A stretch of DNA of 51,208 nucleotides from JAWLGJ01 sp041685145 (GCA_041685145.1 JAWLGJ010000023.1:1-51208), one strand, 5' to 3'; positions 24,535 through 33,395 are shown, counted from the first letter of the stretch. The notes: a model not told the origin generated them from the sequence alone. Numbers and translations are program-made.

Positions 24535-25733
24535 AGCCGCGGGTCGTCGTCTCGCTGGAGCAGGCGCTGTCGCTGCCCTACGCGACGCTGCGCTTCGCGC
24601 AGCTTGGCTGGCGCGTCATCCGCATCGAGGCCGCCGGCGGCAAGGGACTGCCCGGCGACCCCAACCGCTATATCGGCGACCGCGTCGGCGGCGACGACCG
24701 CCGCAGCTATTTCATCGCCCCCAATGTCGGCAAGGAGGCGGTGGCCCTCGACCTCAAGGCGCCCGAGGGGCGGGCGCTGCTCCACCGCCTGATCGCGGAG
24801 TTGGACGCCGACGTCTTCTGCTGCAACACCCTGCCGGCGCGTTACGAGGGTTTCGGCATCGACTACCCGACGCTTTGCGGCGTCAAGCCCGACCTCATCT
24901 GGGCCGGCATCTCGGCGATGGGGCCCGAGCACCCCGAGGTGCCGGGCTATGACCCCGCCATCCAGGCGATGGCCGGGTATATGGAGCTGACCGGCCCCGG
25001 CGACGGGCCGCCGACCCTGACGGGGGTGCCGGTCATCGACCTCAAGGCCGGCGACGAGGTCTATGCCGCCGTGCTCCTCGCCCTGGCCGAGCGCGCCGAA
25101 ACCGGGCAGGGCCGGCGCATCGACGTCTCCATGCTGCAAGCGGCGGCCTCGTGGCTGATCACCACGCTGCCGCTGATCGACATGGACTGCGCGCCCGAAG
25201 AGATCACCCGCTGCGGCAACGAGCACCGCAAGTTCATCCCCACCAACGCCTATCCCACCCGCGACGGCTTCATCTACATGGCCATCGGCAGCGACGCGCA
25301 GTGGCGGCGGCTGACGGCGCTGCCGCGCTTCGCCGTCGTCGCCAGCGCCGCGCGCGAGACCAACGAGGGCCGCATGGCCGAGCGCGCGGCCCTCCACGCC
25401 GACATCGCCGCCGTCACCCGCGACGCCACCGCCGCCGAGGTCGCCGCCGACCTGGCGTCGGCGATGATTCCGCACGCCCCCATCAACACCATCCCGCAGG
25501 TGGCGGCGATGCCGGCGCTGGCGGCGAAGCTGACGCGAACGACGCTGCCCGACGGGCGCCCGCTGCGGATGCAGCCCCCGGCCGTCGACGGCGGCCGGCA
25601 ACACTTGCCGTTTCCGCCGCGCTACGGGCAGCACACCCGCCCGGTGCTGCGGGAGATCGGTTTGGCCGACGCCGAGATCGACCGCCTGCGCGGCGCGGGC
25701 GTGGTGGCAATCAATGACGAGCAGGGAGGATGA
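24531..25733 (+). CDS. CaiB/BaiF-type (family III) CoA transferase
   Basis: The 400-residue enzyme moves CoA between acids through an aspartyl-CoA thioester. The probable catalytic Asp is residue 170 in 'VPVIDLKAGDEVY', very near Asp 169 of formyl-CoA transferase. 'YDPAIQAMAGYMELTG' and 'GQGRRIDVSMLQAA' are family signatures. The N-terminus is shorter than usual and lacks the standard PLxGxRVxD start. It begins at a GTG that overlaps the molybdenum-subunit stop (GTGA). It may activate the imported acid at the expense of a pathway product. Confidence 0.9.
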   Translation: MKPRVVVSLEQALSLPYATLRFAQLGWRVIRIEAAGGKGLPGDPNRYIGDRVGGDDRRSYFIAPNVGKEAVALDLKAPEGRALLHRLIAELDADVFCCNTLPARYEGFGIDYPTLCGVKPDLIWAGISAMGPEHPEVPGYDPAIQAMAGYMELTGPGDGPPTLTGVPVIDLKAGDEVYAAVLLALAERAETGQGRRIDVSMLQAAASWLITTLPLIDMDCAPEEITRCGNEHRKFIPTNAYPTRDGFIYMAIGSDAQWRRLTALPRFAVVASAARETNEGRMAERAALHADIAAVTRDATAAEVAADLASAMIPHAPINTIPQVAAMPALAAKLTRTTLPDGRPLRMQPPAVDGGRQHLPFPPRYGQHTRPVLREIGLADAEIDRLRGAGVVAINDEQGG

Positions 25734-25738
25734 CACAG

Positions 25739-26569
25739 ATGCGCAAACTCGAAGGCAAGGTGGCGCTGGTGACCGGCGCCGGGCGGGGCATCGGCCGCGC
25801 CATTGCCCTGAAACTGGCCGCCGACGGCGCCCGGCTCGTCGTCAATGACGTCGATGGCGACCCGGCGCAGGAGACCGCCGACCTCGCCGCCAGCGAGCAC
25901 AATGTCGAGGCCGTCACCTGCGCCGGCGACGTCACCGCCGCCGATTTCGGCGACCGCTTCGTGGCGACGGCGGCCGAGACCTTCGGGGGCGTCGACATCA
26001 TCGTCAACAACGCCGGCTATCCCTGGGACGGCGTCATCCAGAAGATGAGCGACGAGCAGTGGTACGCCATGATCGACGTCCACGCCACGGCGCCGTTCCG
26101 CATCCTGCGCGCCGCCTCCGAAATCATCCGCCCCGCCGCCAAGAAGGAAAAGGAGGAAGGCCGGCCGGTGATGCGCAAGGTGGTCAACGTCTCCTCCATC
26201 GCCGGGCTGTTCGGCAATGCCGGGCAGGTGGGCTATTCCGCCGGCAAGGCGGCGGTGATCGGCATGACCCGCACCCTGGCGAAGGAATGGGGGCGCTACA
26301 ACGTCACCGTCAACAGCGTCGCCTTCGGCTACATCCAGACCCGCATGACCGCGCCCATCGGCTCGGGCGGCGAAACCGCCCGCATCGGCGAGCGCGAGGT
26401 GGCGATGGGCATCCAGCCGGAATTCATCGAGGCCATGAAGCGGATGATTCCGCTGGGCCGCGGCGGCACCCCCGAGGAGGCCGCCGGCGCCGTCTATCTG
26501 CTGTGCACGCCGGAATCCGACTACATCAGCGGCCAGGTGCTGCTGGCGAGCGGCGGGTTTGTGATGTAG
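25739..26569 (+). CDS. Short-chain dehydrogenase/reductase (FabG-like)
   Basis: The 276-residue NAD(P)-dependent oxidoreductase has 'VTGAGRGIGRAIAL' for cofactor binding, 'NNAG', the catalytic Ser in 'VNVSSIAG' and the YxxxK in 'GYSAGKAAV'. It probably oxidises the 3-hydroxyacyl-CoA made by the MaoC pair. An upstream ATG at 25730 abuts the gggagg ribosome binding site, while the ATG at 25739 has a proper 9-base spacing, so 25739 is chosen. It is the last catabolic enzyme before the transporter. The insertion 'KKEKEEGRPVMRK' before the active site is longer than in typical FabG. Confidence 0.9.
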   Translation: MRKLEGKVALVTGAGRGIGRAIALKLAADGARLVVNDVDGDPAQETADLAASEHNVEAVTCAGDVTAADFGDRFVATAAETFGGVDIIVNNAGYPWDGVIQKMSDEQWYAMIDVHATAPFRILRAASEIIRPAAKKEKEEGRPVMRKVVNVSSIAGLFGNAGQVGYSAGKAAVIGMTRTLAKEWGRYNVTVNSVAFGYIQTRMTAPIGSGGETARIGEREVAMGIQPEFIEAMKRMIPLGRGGTPEEAAGAVYLLCTPESDYISGQVLLASGGFVM

Positions 26570-26624
26570 CGTGAAAGCACAAAACAATAACCATAACAAA
26601 ACTTGAAGAAGACGGGAGGAAACA
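26570..26624 (+). promoter_or_regulatory. A-rich leader before the TRAP genes
   Basis: The 55 bases between the SDR and TRAP binding-protein genes are unusually A-rich for this window (cacaaaacaataaccat...), ending in the ribosome binding site gggagg. This could be a secondary promoter or an mRNA feature that raises expression of the abundant periplasmic binding protein. No hairpin was seen. Confidence 0.35.
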
Positions 26625-27650
26625 ATGAGGACAATAAAGGCCGTTCTGGCCGGCATTGCGTTTGCCGCCGGTCTTGGCGCCGGCAACGCGGCCGTCGCAC
26701 AGACGGAATTGCGGGTGGCCAACTGGCTTCCGCCCAGCCACGCCATCGTCAAGGACATGATGGTGCCGTGGGGCAAGCAGGTGGAAGAGGCGACGGACGG
26801 GCGGGTCAAGGTGTCGATCCTGCCGTCGCCGCTGGGGCCGCCGCCGGCGCATTTCGACATCGCCCGCGACGGCATCGCCGACGTCACCTACAGCGTCCAC
26901 GGCTACACCCCCGGGCGCTTCATCCTTACCGCCATCGCCGAACTGCCCTTCCTTGCCGACAGCGCCGAGGCCCTGTCGGTGGCCTATTGGCGCACCCACC
27001 AGAAGTATCTGGCGGCGGCCGAGGAGCACAAGGGCGTCAAGGTGCTGGCGGTGTTCACCCACGGCCCCGGCCACATCTTCAACTCCCAGCGCGCCGTGCG
27101 CGGGGCCGGCGACCTCAAGGGCCTGAAGATCCGCGTCGGCGGCGGCATCATCAACGACATCTCCAAGGAACTGGGCATCGTCCCGATCCACGCGCCGTCG
27201 CCCAAGTCCTACGAGATCCTGACCAACGGCGTCGCCGACGGCATCATGTTCCCCACCGAATCGGTGCCGTTCTTCAAGATCACCAAGGCGCTGAAGCACA
27301 TGACCTACGTTCCCCAGGGCCTCTACAACACCAGCTTCTTCGTGGTGATGAACAAGGCCAAATGGGACTCGCTGTCGCCGGCCGACCAGGAGGCGGTGAT
27401 GAGCGTCTCGGGCGAGGCCTTCGCCCGCATGGCCGGCCAGGCCTGGGACAAGGTCGACGCCGAGGGCATGGCGGCGATCGAGGCCGCCGGCATCGAGGTC
27501 ACCCGCCTGTCGGACGAGGCGATGGCCGCCCTGCGCGAGCGGGTGGCCTTCGCCGAGAAGTCCTGGATCGAGCAGGCGGGCGAGCGCGGCGTCGACGGCG
27601 CCGCGGCGCTGGCCTATCTGCGGGGCGAAGTCGAGAAGCTGGCGCCCTGA
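26625..27650 (+). CDS. dctP: TRAP transporter periplasmic substrate-binding protein (DctP family)
   Basis: The 341-residue protein has a signal peptide (residues ~1-26, cleaved after 'GNAAVA') and a DctP-type fold. 'LKGLKIRVGGG' holds the Arg that usually forms a salt bridge with the ligand carboxylate, and 'GVADGIMFPTES' matches the second lobe. It delivers an organic acid to the DctQ-DctM membrane parts. Its place directly after the degradation genes suggests it imports their substrate. The stop and the next ATG share one base (TGATG). Confidence 0.93.
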   Translation: MRTIKAVLAGIAFAAGLGAGNAAVAQTELRVANWLPPSHAIVKDMMVPWGKQVEEATDGRVKVSILPSPLGPPPAHFDIARDGIADVTYSVHGYTPGRFILTAIAELPFLADSAEALSVAYWRTHQKYLAAAEEHKGVKVLAVFTHGPGHIFNSQRAVRGAGDLKGLKIRVGGGIINDISKELGIVPIHAPSPKSYEILTNGVADGIMFPTESVPFFKITKALKHMTYVPQGLYNTSFFVVMNKAKWDSLSPADQEAVMSVSGEAFARMAGQAWDKVDAEGMAAIEAAGIEVTRLSDEAMAALRERVAFAEKSWIEQAGERGVDGAAALAYLRGEVEKLAP

Positions 27651-28192
27651 TGACGGAAGACGGCGGCGCGACGGCAAGGCTGGTGCGGTGGTGCCACGGG
27701 CTGAACCGCGCCCTGGGCGTCGTCGCCGCCGTTCTTCTGTTCCTGATGATGGTTCTGACCTTCGCCGACGTTTTCGGGCGCTACCTCTTCAGCCGCCCGA
27801 TTCCGGGGGCGTTCGAGGTCACCGAGGTGATGATGGGGGTACTGATCTTCGCCGGACTGCCGCTGATCAGCGCCCGCGACGGCCATGTCTCGGTCAATCT
27901 GATCGACTCCTTCCTGGGGCCGCGCCTGCGCAGGGCACAGGCGGTGGCGGCCAATCTGGTCGGCGGCGTGGCGCTGGCGACGGTGGCCTATATGCTGTGG
28001 ATCAAGGGCGGGCAGGTTGCCGACTACGGTGACGCCACCGCTTATCTCGGCATCCCGATGGCGCCGGTGCTTTACGTCATGAGCGTGCTGAGCGCCCTGA
28101 CGGTGGTGGTGTTCGCGGTCAACGCGCTGCGCCACACGGTCGGCGGCATCGAGTGGCCGGTGGACGCGACGGATACCGAGGAGGGGTCGTAG
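27650..28192 (+). CDS. dctQ: TRAP transporter small membrane subunit (DctQ family)
   Basis: The 180-residue protein has four hydrophobic segments. 'MMVLTFADVFGRYLFSRPIP' and 'GAFEVTEVMMGVLIFAGLP' are typical of DctQ, and the following Arg-Asp-Gly-His is also conserved. It starts at the ATG at 27650, which shares its first base with the dctP stop. A frame extending upstream inside dctP has no domain content. The large subunit follows after three bases. Confidence 0.92.
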   Translation: MTEDGGATARLVRWCHGLNRALGVVAAVLLFLMMVLTFADVFGRYLFSRPIPGAFEVTEVMMGVLIFAGLPLISARDGHVSVNLIDSFLGPRLRRAQAVAANLVGGVALATVAYMLWIKGGQVADYGDATAYLGIPMAPVLYVMSVLSALTVVVFAVNALRHTVGGIEWPVDATDTEEGS

Positions 28193-28195
28193 GCG

Positions 28196-29491
28196 GTGGA
28201 AGCGGCGCTCGTCGGCTTCGGGATTCTTCTGGCCCTGGTCATCGCCGGCCTGCCGATCGCCTTCGCGATGGGGCTGGTGGGGTTCGGCGGCGTCGTGTTC
28301 GTGCTGGGCCCGCACCCGGCGCTGGCGATGGTGGGGCAGATCGCCTCCGAGGCGGGCATGTCCTACAGCCTCTCGGTGGTGCCGCTGTTCATCCTGATGG
28401 GCAATCTGGTCACCCGCGCCGGCATCTCGCACGAGCTGTACGACGCCTCGAACGCCTGGCTGGGGCATCATCGCGGCGGCCTGGCGATGGCCACCATCGT
28501 CGCCTGCGCCGGCTTCAGCGCCATCTGCGGCAGCTCGCTGGCCACCGCGGCCACCATGTCGCGGGTGTCGATGCCGTCGATGCGCCGCTATGGCTACGCC
28601 CCCAGTCTGGCGGCGGGGTCGATCGCCGCCGGCGGCACCCTGGGTATCCTGATTCCGCCCAGCGTCATTCTGGTCATCTACGGCATCATCGCCAATCAGG
28701 ACATCGGCGCCCTGTTCATGGCCGGCATCGTGCCGGGGCTGCTGGGGGTGCTGGGCTATCTGGGCGCCGTCTATGTCACCACATTGCGCAACCCCACCCT
28801 GGGGCCGCCCGGGCCGAAGGCCAGCCTGGCCGAGCGGCTGCGCTCGCTGTCGGGCGTGTGGGGCGTCCTGGCGCTGTTCCTGGTGGTGATGGGCGGCATC
28901 TATCTGGGGGTGTTCACCCCCACCGAGGCCGCCGGCATCGGGGCCAGCGGCGCCTTCCTGTTCGCGCTGCTGCGCCGGCGCCTCACCGTCCGCTCGCTGC
29001 TGCGCGTGCTGATGGAATCGGCGCAGACCACGACAATGATTTTCGTGGTGCTGATCGGGGCGCTGATCTTCTCCAACTTCATGAACCTCGTCGGCCTGCC
29101 CACCGCCCTGCTGGGCTGGGTGCAGGCCATCGACGCCGGGCCGATGGCGGTGATGGCGGCGATGCTGGTGGTCTATCTGCTGTTGGGCTGCGTGCTGGAA
29201 AGCCTGTCGATGGTCCTGCTGACGGTGCCGATCTTCTATCCGCTGGTCGAGGCGTTGGGGATGGACCTGGTGTGGTTCGGCATCATCGTGGTGGTGGTGA
29301 CGGAAATCAGCCTGATCACCCCGCCGGTGGGCCTGAACGTGTTCGTGCTGCGGGCCATGCTGCCGGACGTGAAGACCAGCACCATCTTCCGCGGCGTCAC
29401 CCCCTTCTGGATCGCCGACATCCTGCGCCTGGCGATCCTGGTGCTGCTGCCGGGGCTGGTGCTGGCGCTTCCCACCCTGATGCTGCGCTGA
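28196..29491 (+). CDS. dctM: TRAP transporter large permease (DctM family)
   Basis: The 431-residue permease has about 12 hydrophobic segments and family motifs 'GFSAICGSSLATAATMSRVS', 'GGTLGILIPPSVILVIYG' and 'LITPPVGLNVFVL'. It drives uptake with the sodium gradient. The start is a GTG at 28196, three bases after the dctQ stop. It is the last gene of the run and converges, with six bases between, on the small minus-strand gene that follows. Confidence 0.93.
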   Translation: MEAALVGFGILLALVIAGLPIAFAMGLVGFGGVVFVLGPHPALAMVGQIASEAGMSYSLSVVPLFILMGNLVTRAGISHELYDASNAWLGHHRGGLAMATIVACAGFSAICGSSLATAATMSRVSMPSMRRYGYAPSLAAGSIAAGGTLGILIPPSVILVIYGIIANQDIGALFMAGIVPGLLGVLGYLGAVYVTTLRNPTLGPPGPKASLAERLRSLSGVWGVLALFLVVMGGIYLGVFTPTEAAGIGASGAFLFALLRRRLTVRSLLRVLMESAQTTTMIFVVLIGALIFSNFMNLVGLPTALLGWVQAIDAGPMAVMAAMLVVYLLLGCVLESLSMVLLTVPIFYPLVEALGMDLVWFGIIVVVVTEISLITPPVGLNVFVLRAMLPDVKTSTIFRGVTPFWIADILRLAILVLLPGLVLALPTLMLR

Positions 29492-29497
29492 GCGCCG

Positions 29498-29980
29498 CTA
29501 TTCCTGCCAGAACCGGCGCAGGCATTGGGTGCCGCCGTCGGGCAGGGCCTCGACGGTCTGGAACCGCACCTTGGCGCCGAGGGCGCGGTTGACCTCGTCG
29601 ACGACGGTGGCCAGCCAGTGGTCGCAGCCAAGGCGGTCCTCGGCCAGCAGCCCCTCGCGCTTGTGCCAGTCGAACCACGGGCAGGCGTTGTGCCGGGCCA
29701 GGTGGCAGCCGTCGCCGTCGGTGCCGGCGTATTCGGCGTCCTCGCCCATCGCCACCGAGCTGCCGACGAACAGGTCGGCCACCTGCCGCGCCACGTCGCC
29801 CGCCGGGTCGATCTTGCGCAGGTAAAAGGCGGCGGTGTCGCGGCCGACCTCCTCCCAATAGCGGCGGATCAGCGCCTCGGGGTCGGGCTGGGGATTGGTC
29901 GCCAGGGCGGCGCGGCGCCATTCGAAGTGCGACGCCCGCATGATGTTGGCCAGCAGCTCGAAGCGTTTTTCACAGTCCAT
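29498..29980 (-). CDS. Small cysteine-containing protein, possibly ATC-hydrolase-like
   Basis: This 160-residue cytoplasmic protein has no signal or membrane segment. It has conserved-looking cysteines: Cys 3, 'DGCHLARHNACPWFDWHK', 'LGCDHWLATVVDEVN' and 'GTQCLRRFW'. The order of the C-terminal blocks recalls the L-2-amino-thiazoline-4-carboxylate hydrolase-like family, but the match is from memory and weak. An agggaga ribosome binding site precedes the ATG at 29980. It lies 15 bases downstream of a MarR gene on the same strand, so the two are probably co-transcribed and the protein may act on or sense the MarR ligand. Confidence 0.6.
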   Translation of the reverse strand: MDCEKRFELLANIMRASHFEWRRAALATNPQPDPEALIRRYWEEVGRDTAAFYLRKIDPAGDVARQVADLFVGSSVAMGEDAEYAGTDGDGCHLARHNACPWFDWHKREGLLAEDRLGCDHWLATVVDEVNRALGAKVRFQTVEALPDGGTQCLRRFWQE

Positions 29981-29995
29981 GCGTTTTCTCCCTGT

Positions 29996-30484
29996 TCATT
30001 CGTTTGATTCCAGAACCGATTGCTTCAGGCGGCCCAGCAACCGGCAAAGCTGCTCGGTTTCGTCGCTGTCGAGTCCCGCCAGCATGTCGGATATCCAGCG
30101 CCGGTTCTCGGGCACCATGCGCTCGAACAACTCGCGCCCGGCGCGGCCGAGGCGCACCCGCTGCACGCGGCGGTCGCCGGGATCGGGGCGGCGTTCGACC
30201 AGGCCTTCAACTGCCAGCCGCTCGACAAGGCCGGTGGTGTTGCCATTGCTCACCATCAGCCGGCGCGACAACTCGCCCATCGTCAGCCCCTCCGGCGGCG
30301 CCCGGTGAAGCTGCGCCAGCACGTCGAAGCGCGGCAGCGTGGCGCCGAAGCGCCGCTTCAGGTGACGGCGCACGCGCGTTTCCATCAGCCCGGCGGCGGC
30401 GAACAGCCGCAGCCACAGGCGAAGCTCGATCCGGTCGTCGTCGCCGACACCGTCGCCGACCCCGTCCTCGGCGCGCCTATCCAC
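29996..30484 (-). CDS. MarR-family transcriptional regulator
   Basis: The 162-residue protein has the winged-helix pattern of MarR regulators: 'PRFDVLAQLHRAPPEGLTMG', 'ELSRRLMVSNGNTTGLVERL', then the wing 'RRPDPGDRRVQRVRL'. The start is a GTG at 30484 preceded by aaggga. Gene order with the Cys-rich protein downstream suggests autoregulation of a two-gene operon. A TTTA-N4-TAAA palindrome lies 34 bases upstream. MarR proteins near CoA pathways often sense aromatic acids or their CoA esters; no ligand can be inferred here. Confidence 0.92.
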   Translation of the reverse strand: MDRRAEDGVGDGVGDDDRIELRLWLRLFAAAGLMETRVRRHLKRRFGATLPRFDVLAQLHRAPPEGLTMGELSRRLMVSNGNTTGLVERLAVEGLVERRPDPGDRRVQRVRLGRAGRELFERMVPENRRWISDMLAGLDSDETEQLCRLLGRLKQSVLESNE

Positions 30485-30516
30485 TGCGGGCAGTCCCTTC
30501 CTCGTTCACCGGGAAA

Positions 30517-30531
30517 GTTTAAGCATAAAAC
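30517..30531. promoter_or_regulatory. GTTTA-AGCA-TAAAAC palindrome, candidate MarR operator
   Basis: This inverted repeat sits in the 130-base gap between the MarR gene and the response regulator gene and is the only AT-rich patch there. It could bind the MarR protein and also hold promoter elements for one or both genes. Confidence 0.4.
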
Positions 30532-30614
30532 ATCGCCGCACCGCAACCGGGCCCGCGGCGATTGCAGCCTTCCGCCGTTGATGCCATCCTTTCCGGGGCA
30601 AAGGGGAGGCAGCG

Positions 30615-31271
30615 GTGAGCGAGGCAGGTCCGCACCGCATCTTGGTGGTCGACGACCACCCCATCTATCGCGACGGGCTGACGGCGGCGCTGCGGCGCCT
30701 GGCGCCGGCCTGCGAGGTGCGCCACGCCGGATCGGTGCCCGAGGCGCTGGCGGCGCTGGACGAGGGCGCCGATCTCGATTTGATTCTGCTCGATCTGGTC
30801 ATGCCCGGCTGCGACGGCCTCACCGGCCTGGGCATTCTGAGGGCGCGGCTGCCGCTGGTGCCGGTGGTCATCATCAGCATGGACGCCCGCGACGCCGACA
30901 TCGACCGCGCCCTGCACAACGGCGCCAGCGGCTTCATCGCCAAGACCGCCGACCACACCGTGCTGGTGGAGGCGCTGCGCCAGGTTCTGAACGGCGAGGT
31001 GGTGACGGTGCGCGGCACCTCGGCGCCCCAGGCGCCGGTCGTTGCACCGGGTGGGCGCGGTGACGGCGGCTTGACGCCGCGCCAGCGCGACATCGTGCAC
31101 ATGCTGGCCGACGGCGCCTCCAACAAGGAAATGGCCAAGCGCCTCGGCATCTCGCCAGCCACCGTGCGGGTGCATGTTTCCGACGTGCTGCGGGCGCTGG
31201 GGGTCGCCAACCGCACCCAGGCGGCGGTGGCCGCCGAGCGCCTCGGCCTTGCGGGCAAGGCGCGGTCTTAG
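30615..31271 (+). CDS. NarL/LuxR-type response regulator
   Basis: The 218-residue protein has an N-terminal receiver with the acidic pair in 'VVDDHPIYRDG', the phospho-acceptor Asp in 'LILLDLVMPGCDG', a Ser in 'VVIISMDA' and the Lys in 'GFIAKTADH'. The C-terminal LuxR-type HTH is 'LTPRQRDIVHMLADGASNKE', continuing to 'GISPATVRVHVSDVL'. A GTG start at 30615 follows aaggggagg. It converges on the hybrid kinase gene with 21 bases between stops, and the two are the obvious two-component pair. Their target might be the nearby catabolic run or the secreted-protein operon. Confidence 0.93.
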   Translation: MSEAGPHRILVVDDHPIYRDGLTAALRRLAPACEVRHAGSVPEALAALDEGADLDLILLDLVMPGCDGLTGLGILRARLPLVPVVIISMDARDADIDRALHNGASGFIAKTADHTVLVEALRQVLNGEVVTVRGTSAPQAPVVAPGGRGDGGLTPRQRDIVHMLADGASNKEMAKRLGISPATVRVHVSDVLRALGVANRTQAAVAAERLGLAGKARS

Positions 31272-31292
31272 CCCCTCGTCCCCCCAGCCACG

Positions 31293-33395
31293 TCAGGACG
31301 CCGGCGCCGCCGCGGGGGCCCCGCTTTGCAGGTGGAGCACCAGGGCCCGCAGCCGCGCCGGCGACGCGGGCTTGCGCAGCACCGGCAGGCCGGCGGCGAT
31401 CACTTCGGCCACGCCCGCCTCGGAGGTTTCGGCGGTGATGATGGCGGCGGGAACGTCGCGGCCATAGGCCTCGCGCAGCCGCCGCACGACCTCCAGGCCC
31501 GACGCCGCGCTGGCCAAGCGCAGATCGGCCAGCACCAGATCGGGCGCCACCGGCGCCCACGGCATCAGTTCGTCCAGCGCGCGCGCCGTCGCCACCGCGC
31601 ATCCCCAACTCTGCAACAAGGCGGCCATGCCGGCCAGGGTGGCGGCGTCGTCATCGACCACCAGCACCCGCGGCGTGTGCAGGGGGCGCTCGACGACCAC
31701 GCCCTCCTGTCCGGCCAGGGGCTCGACCAGCGCTTCCTCGCCGGCGGGAACGGTCACCTCGAACAACGAGCCGCGGCCCGGGAGCGTGTCGACCCGCAGG
31801 CGGTTCCCCAGCAGGTCGAGCGTGCGCCGCACCACCGCCAGCCCGAGCCCCAGGCCGGGCGTCTCGCCGTCGGCGGCGCGCAGGCGGCTGAAGTCCTCGA
31901 AGGCCTCCTCCAGGCGTTCGGGCGGAATGCCGGGTCCGGTGTCCCAGACCTGCAGGCGCACGGTGCCGCCGTCGCGGCGGCAACCCATCAACACCCGGCC
32001 CCCGGATGTATGGGCGACGGCGTTGGAGACCAGGTTGCGCAACACCCGTCCCAGCAGCACCGGGTCGCTGAGGATGACCGCCGAACAGTCGACGACGCGC
32101 AGCGACAGCCCCTTGGCGGCGGCCGTCGGCTCGAACTCCGCCGCCACCTGGCGCAGCAATTCGCCGGCGCGCAGGTGCCGCCGCACCGGGGTCACGACGC
32201 CGGCGTCCAGCTTCGAGACATCGAGCAGGGCGTCGAACAGGCCGGTCATCGCCGTTACCGATCCGGTGATCCGCCGCAGCAGCGACCGTGCCTCGCGGCC
32301 GCGCACGACCTCGGACAGGCGCCCCGCGAACAGGCCGATGGCGTGCAGCGGCTGGCGCAGGTCGTGGCTGGCGCGGGCCATGAAGCGGGCCTTGGCCGCC
32401 AGTGCCGCCTCGGCGCGCTGCCGGGCCTCGCGCAGGCCGTCTTCCGTGCGGGCGCGCTCGGTGACGTCCGAAACGGTGATCACCGCGCCGCCGTCGGGAA
32501 AAGGCTGCGCGCGGATGTCGACGACATAACCCGCCGCGGTCATCAGCGCCCGCGGGCCGGCGGCATCGGGCCGGGGCAGCACCCCGTCGAGACGCCGCCC
32601 CGTCAGCGCCGCCGCGTCCTCGCCGCCCAGCAGTTCCGCCAGGCGCGCGTTGGCCCGCTTCACGCGCCCGTCGGCGTCGACCAGGGCGACGCCGTCGCTC
32701 ATCGCCTCCAGGGTGGCGGTCAGTTCGGCGGCCAGCGCCTCCTTCTCCAGGCCCAGGCGCAGGCTCGATTCCACCGCACCGCCCAAAGTGCGGCCCACCG
32801 CCAGTAACGCCAGGCAGTGAACGAACACCAGCATTCCGATCGCCACCGAGGGCAGCCCGCCTTGCACCGCGAACACCGCCCCCAGCACCGGCAGCGAGGG
32901 CAGCAGCGCCCGGCGCAGCGTCGGCAGGCTGGGCGACAGGGTCGCCACCGCGCCGGCGCCGGTGCCGCCGATGATGAAGGCCAGGAACACCTGGCGCATG
33001 TTGTCGTCGGGGTGGAACAGCAGCACCGACGCCACCCCCCAGCCGATGCCGGTGGCCAGGATCATCGTGTTGTAATGGCGCAGGTGATCAGCGGCCTGCT
33101 CTGGTGTCACCTCGGCCGGGAAGGCGCGGCAGCGCCGCGCGCGCCACAGGGTTATGGCCGCCATCGCCGCCAGCCAGGCCGCGATGGCCCCGGCGCGGTC
33201 GGGGTGCCACAGGACGACGGTGGTCGTCGCGAGGATGAGCATATGCACCATCCAACCGGTACGGCCGTGTTGGTGCAGCAGTTTGGCGCGCTCGACGGCA
33301 ATGTGGGCATCGAAAGACATGGCGCGGCGAGCATAGCCGCCTTCGGGGACCGGCGGCGAGCCCCAAGCTGCCGCCGCCGTCGCGCTCGCCGTCAT
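31293..33395 (-). CDS. Hybrid sensor histidine kinase: membrane domain, PAS, HisKA, HATPase, receiver
   Basis: This inner-membrane sensor kinase has about 700 residues. The N-terminal third has five or six hydrophobic segments without a large periplasmic loop. A PAS domain follows ('TLEAMSDGVALVDADGRVKR'). The H-box is 'FMARASHDLRQPLHAIGLFA', the N-box 'LRNLVSNAVAHT' and the G-boxes 'VWDTGPGIPPE' and 'GLGLGLAVVRR'. A C-terminal receiver has 'VLVVDDDAATL', its Asp in 'DLVLADLRL' and Lys in 'LRKPASP'. The start chosen is the ATG at 33395 with gggag upstream. ATGs at 33446 and 33320 are possible. A 29-codon frame ends on this ATG. The partner is probably the NarL-type regulator that converges on it. 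Confidence 0.92.
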   Translation of the reverse strand: MTASATAAAAWGSPPVPEGGYARRAMSFDAHIAVERAKLLHQHGRTGWMVHMLILATTTVVLWHPDRAGAIAAWLAAMAAITLWRARRCRAFPAEVTPEQAADHLRHYNTMILATGIGWGVASVLLFHPDDNMRQVFLAFIIGGTGAGAVATLSPSLPTLRRALLPSLPVLGAVFAVQGGLPSVAIGMLVFVHCLALLAVGRTLGGAVESSLRLGLEKEALAAELTATLEAMSDGVALVDADGRVKRANARLAELLGGEDAAALTGRRLDGVLPRPDAAGPRALMTAAGYVVDIRAQPFPDGGAVITVSDVTERARTEDGLREARQRAEAALAAKARFMARASHDLRQPLHAIGLFAGRLSEVVRGREARSLLRRITGSVTAMTGLFDALLDVSKLDAGVVTPVRRHLRAGELLRQVAAEFEPTAAAKGLSLRVVDCSAVILSDPVLLGRVLRNLVSNAVAHTSGGRVLMGCRRDGGTVRLQVWDTGPGIPPERLEEAFEDFSRLRAADGETPGLGLGLAVVRRTLDLLGNRLRVDTLPGRGSLFEVTVPAGEEALVEPLAGQEGVVVERPLHTPRVLVVDDDAATLAGMAALLQSWGCAVATARALDELMPWAPVAPDLVLADLRLASAASGLEVVRRLREAYGRDVPAAIITAETSEAGVAEVIAAGLPVLRKPASPARLRALVLHLQSGAPAAAPAS

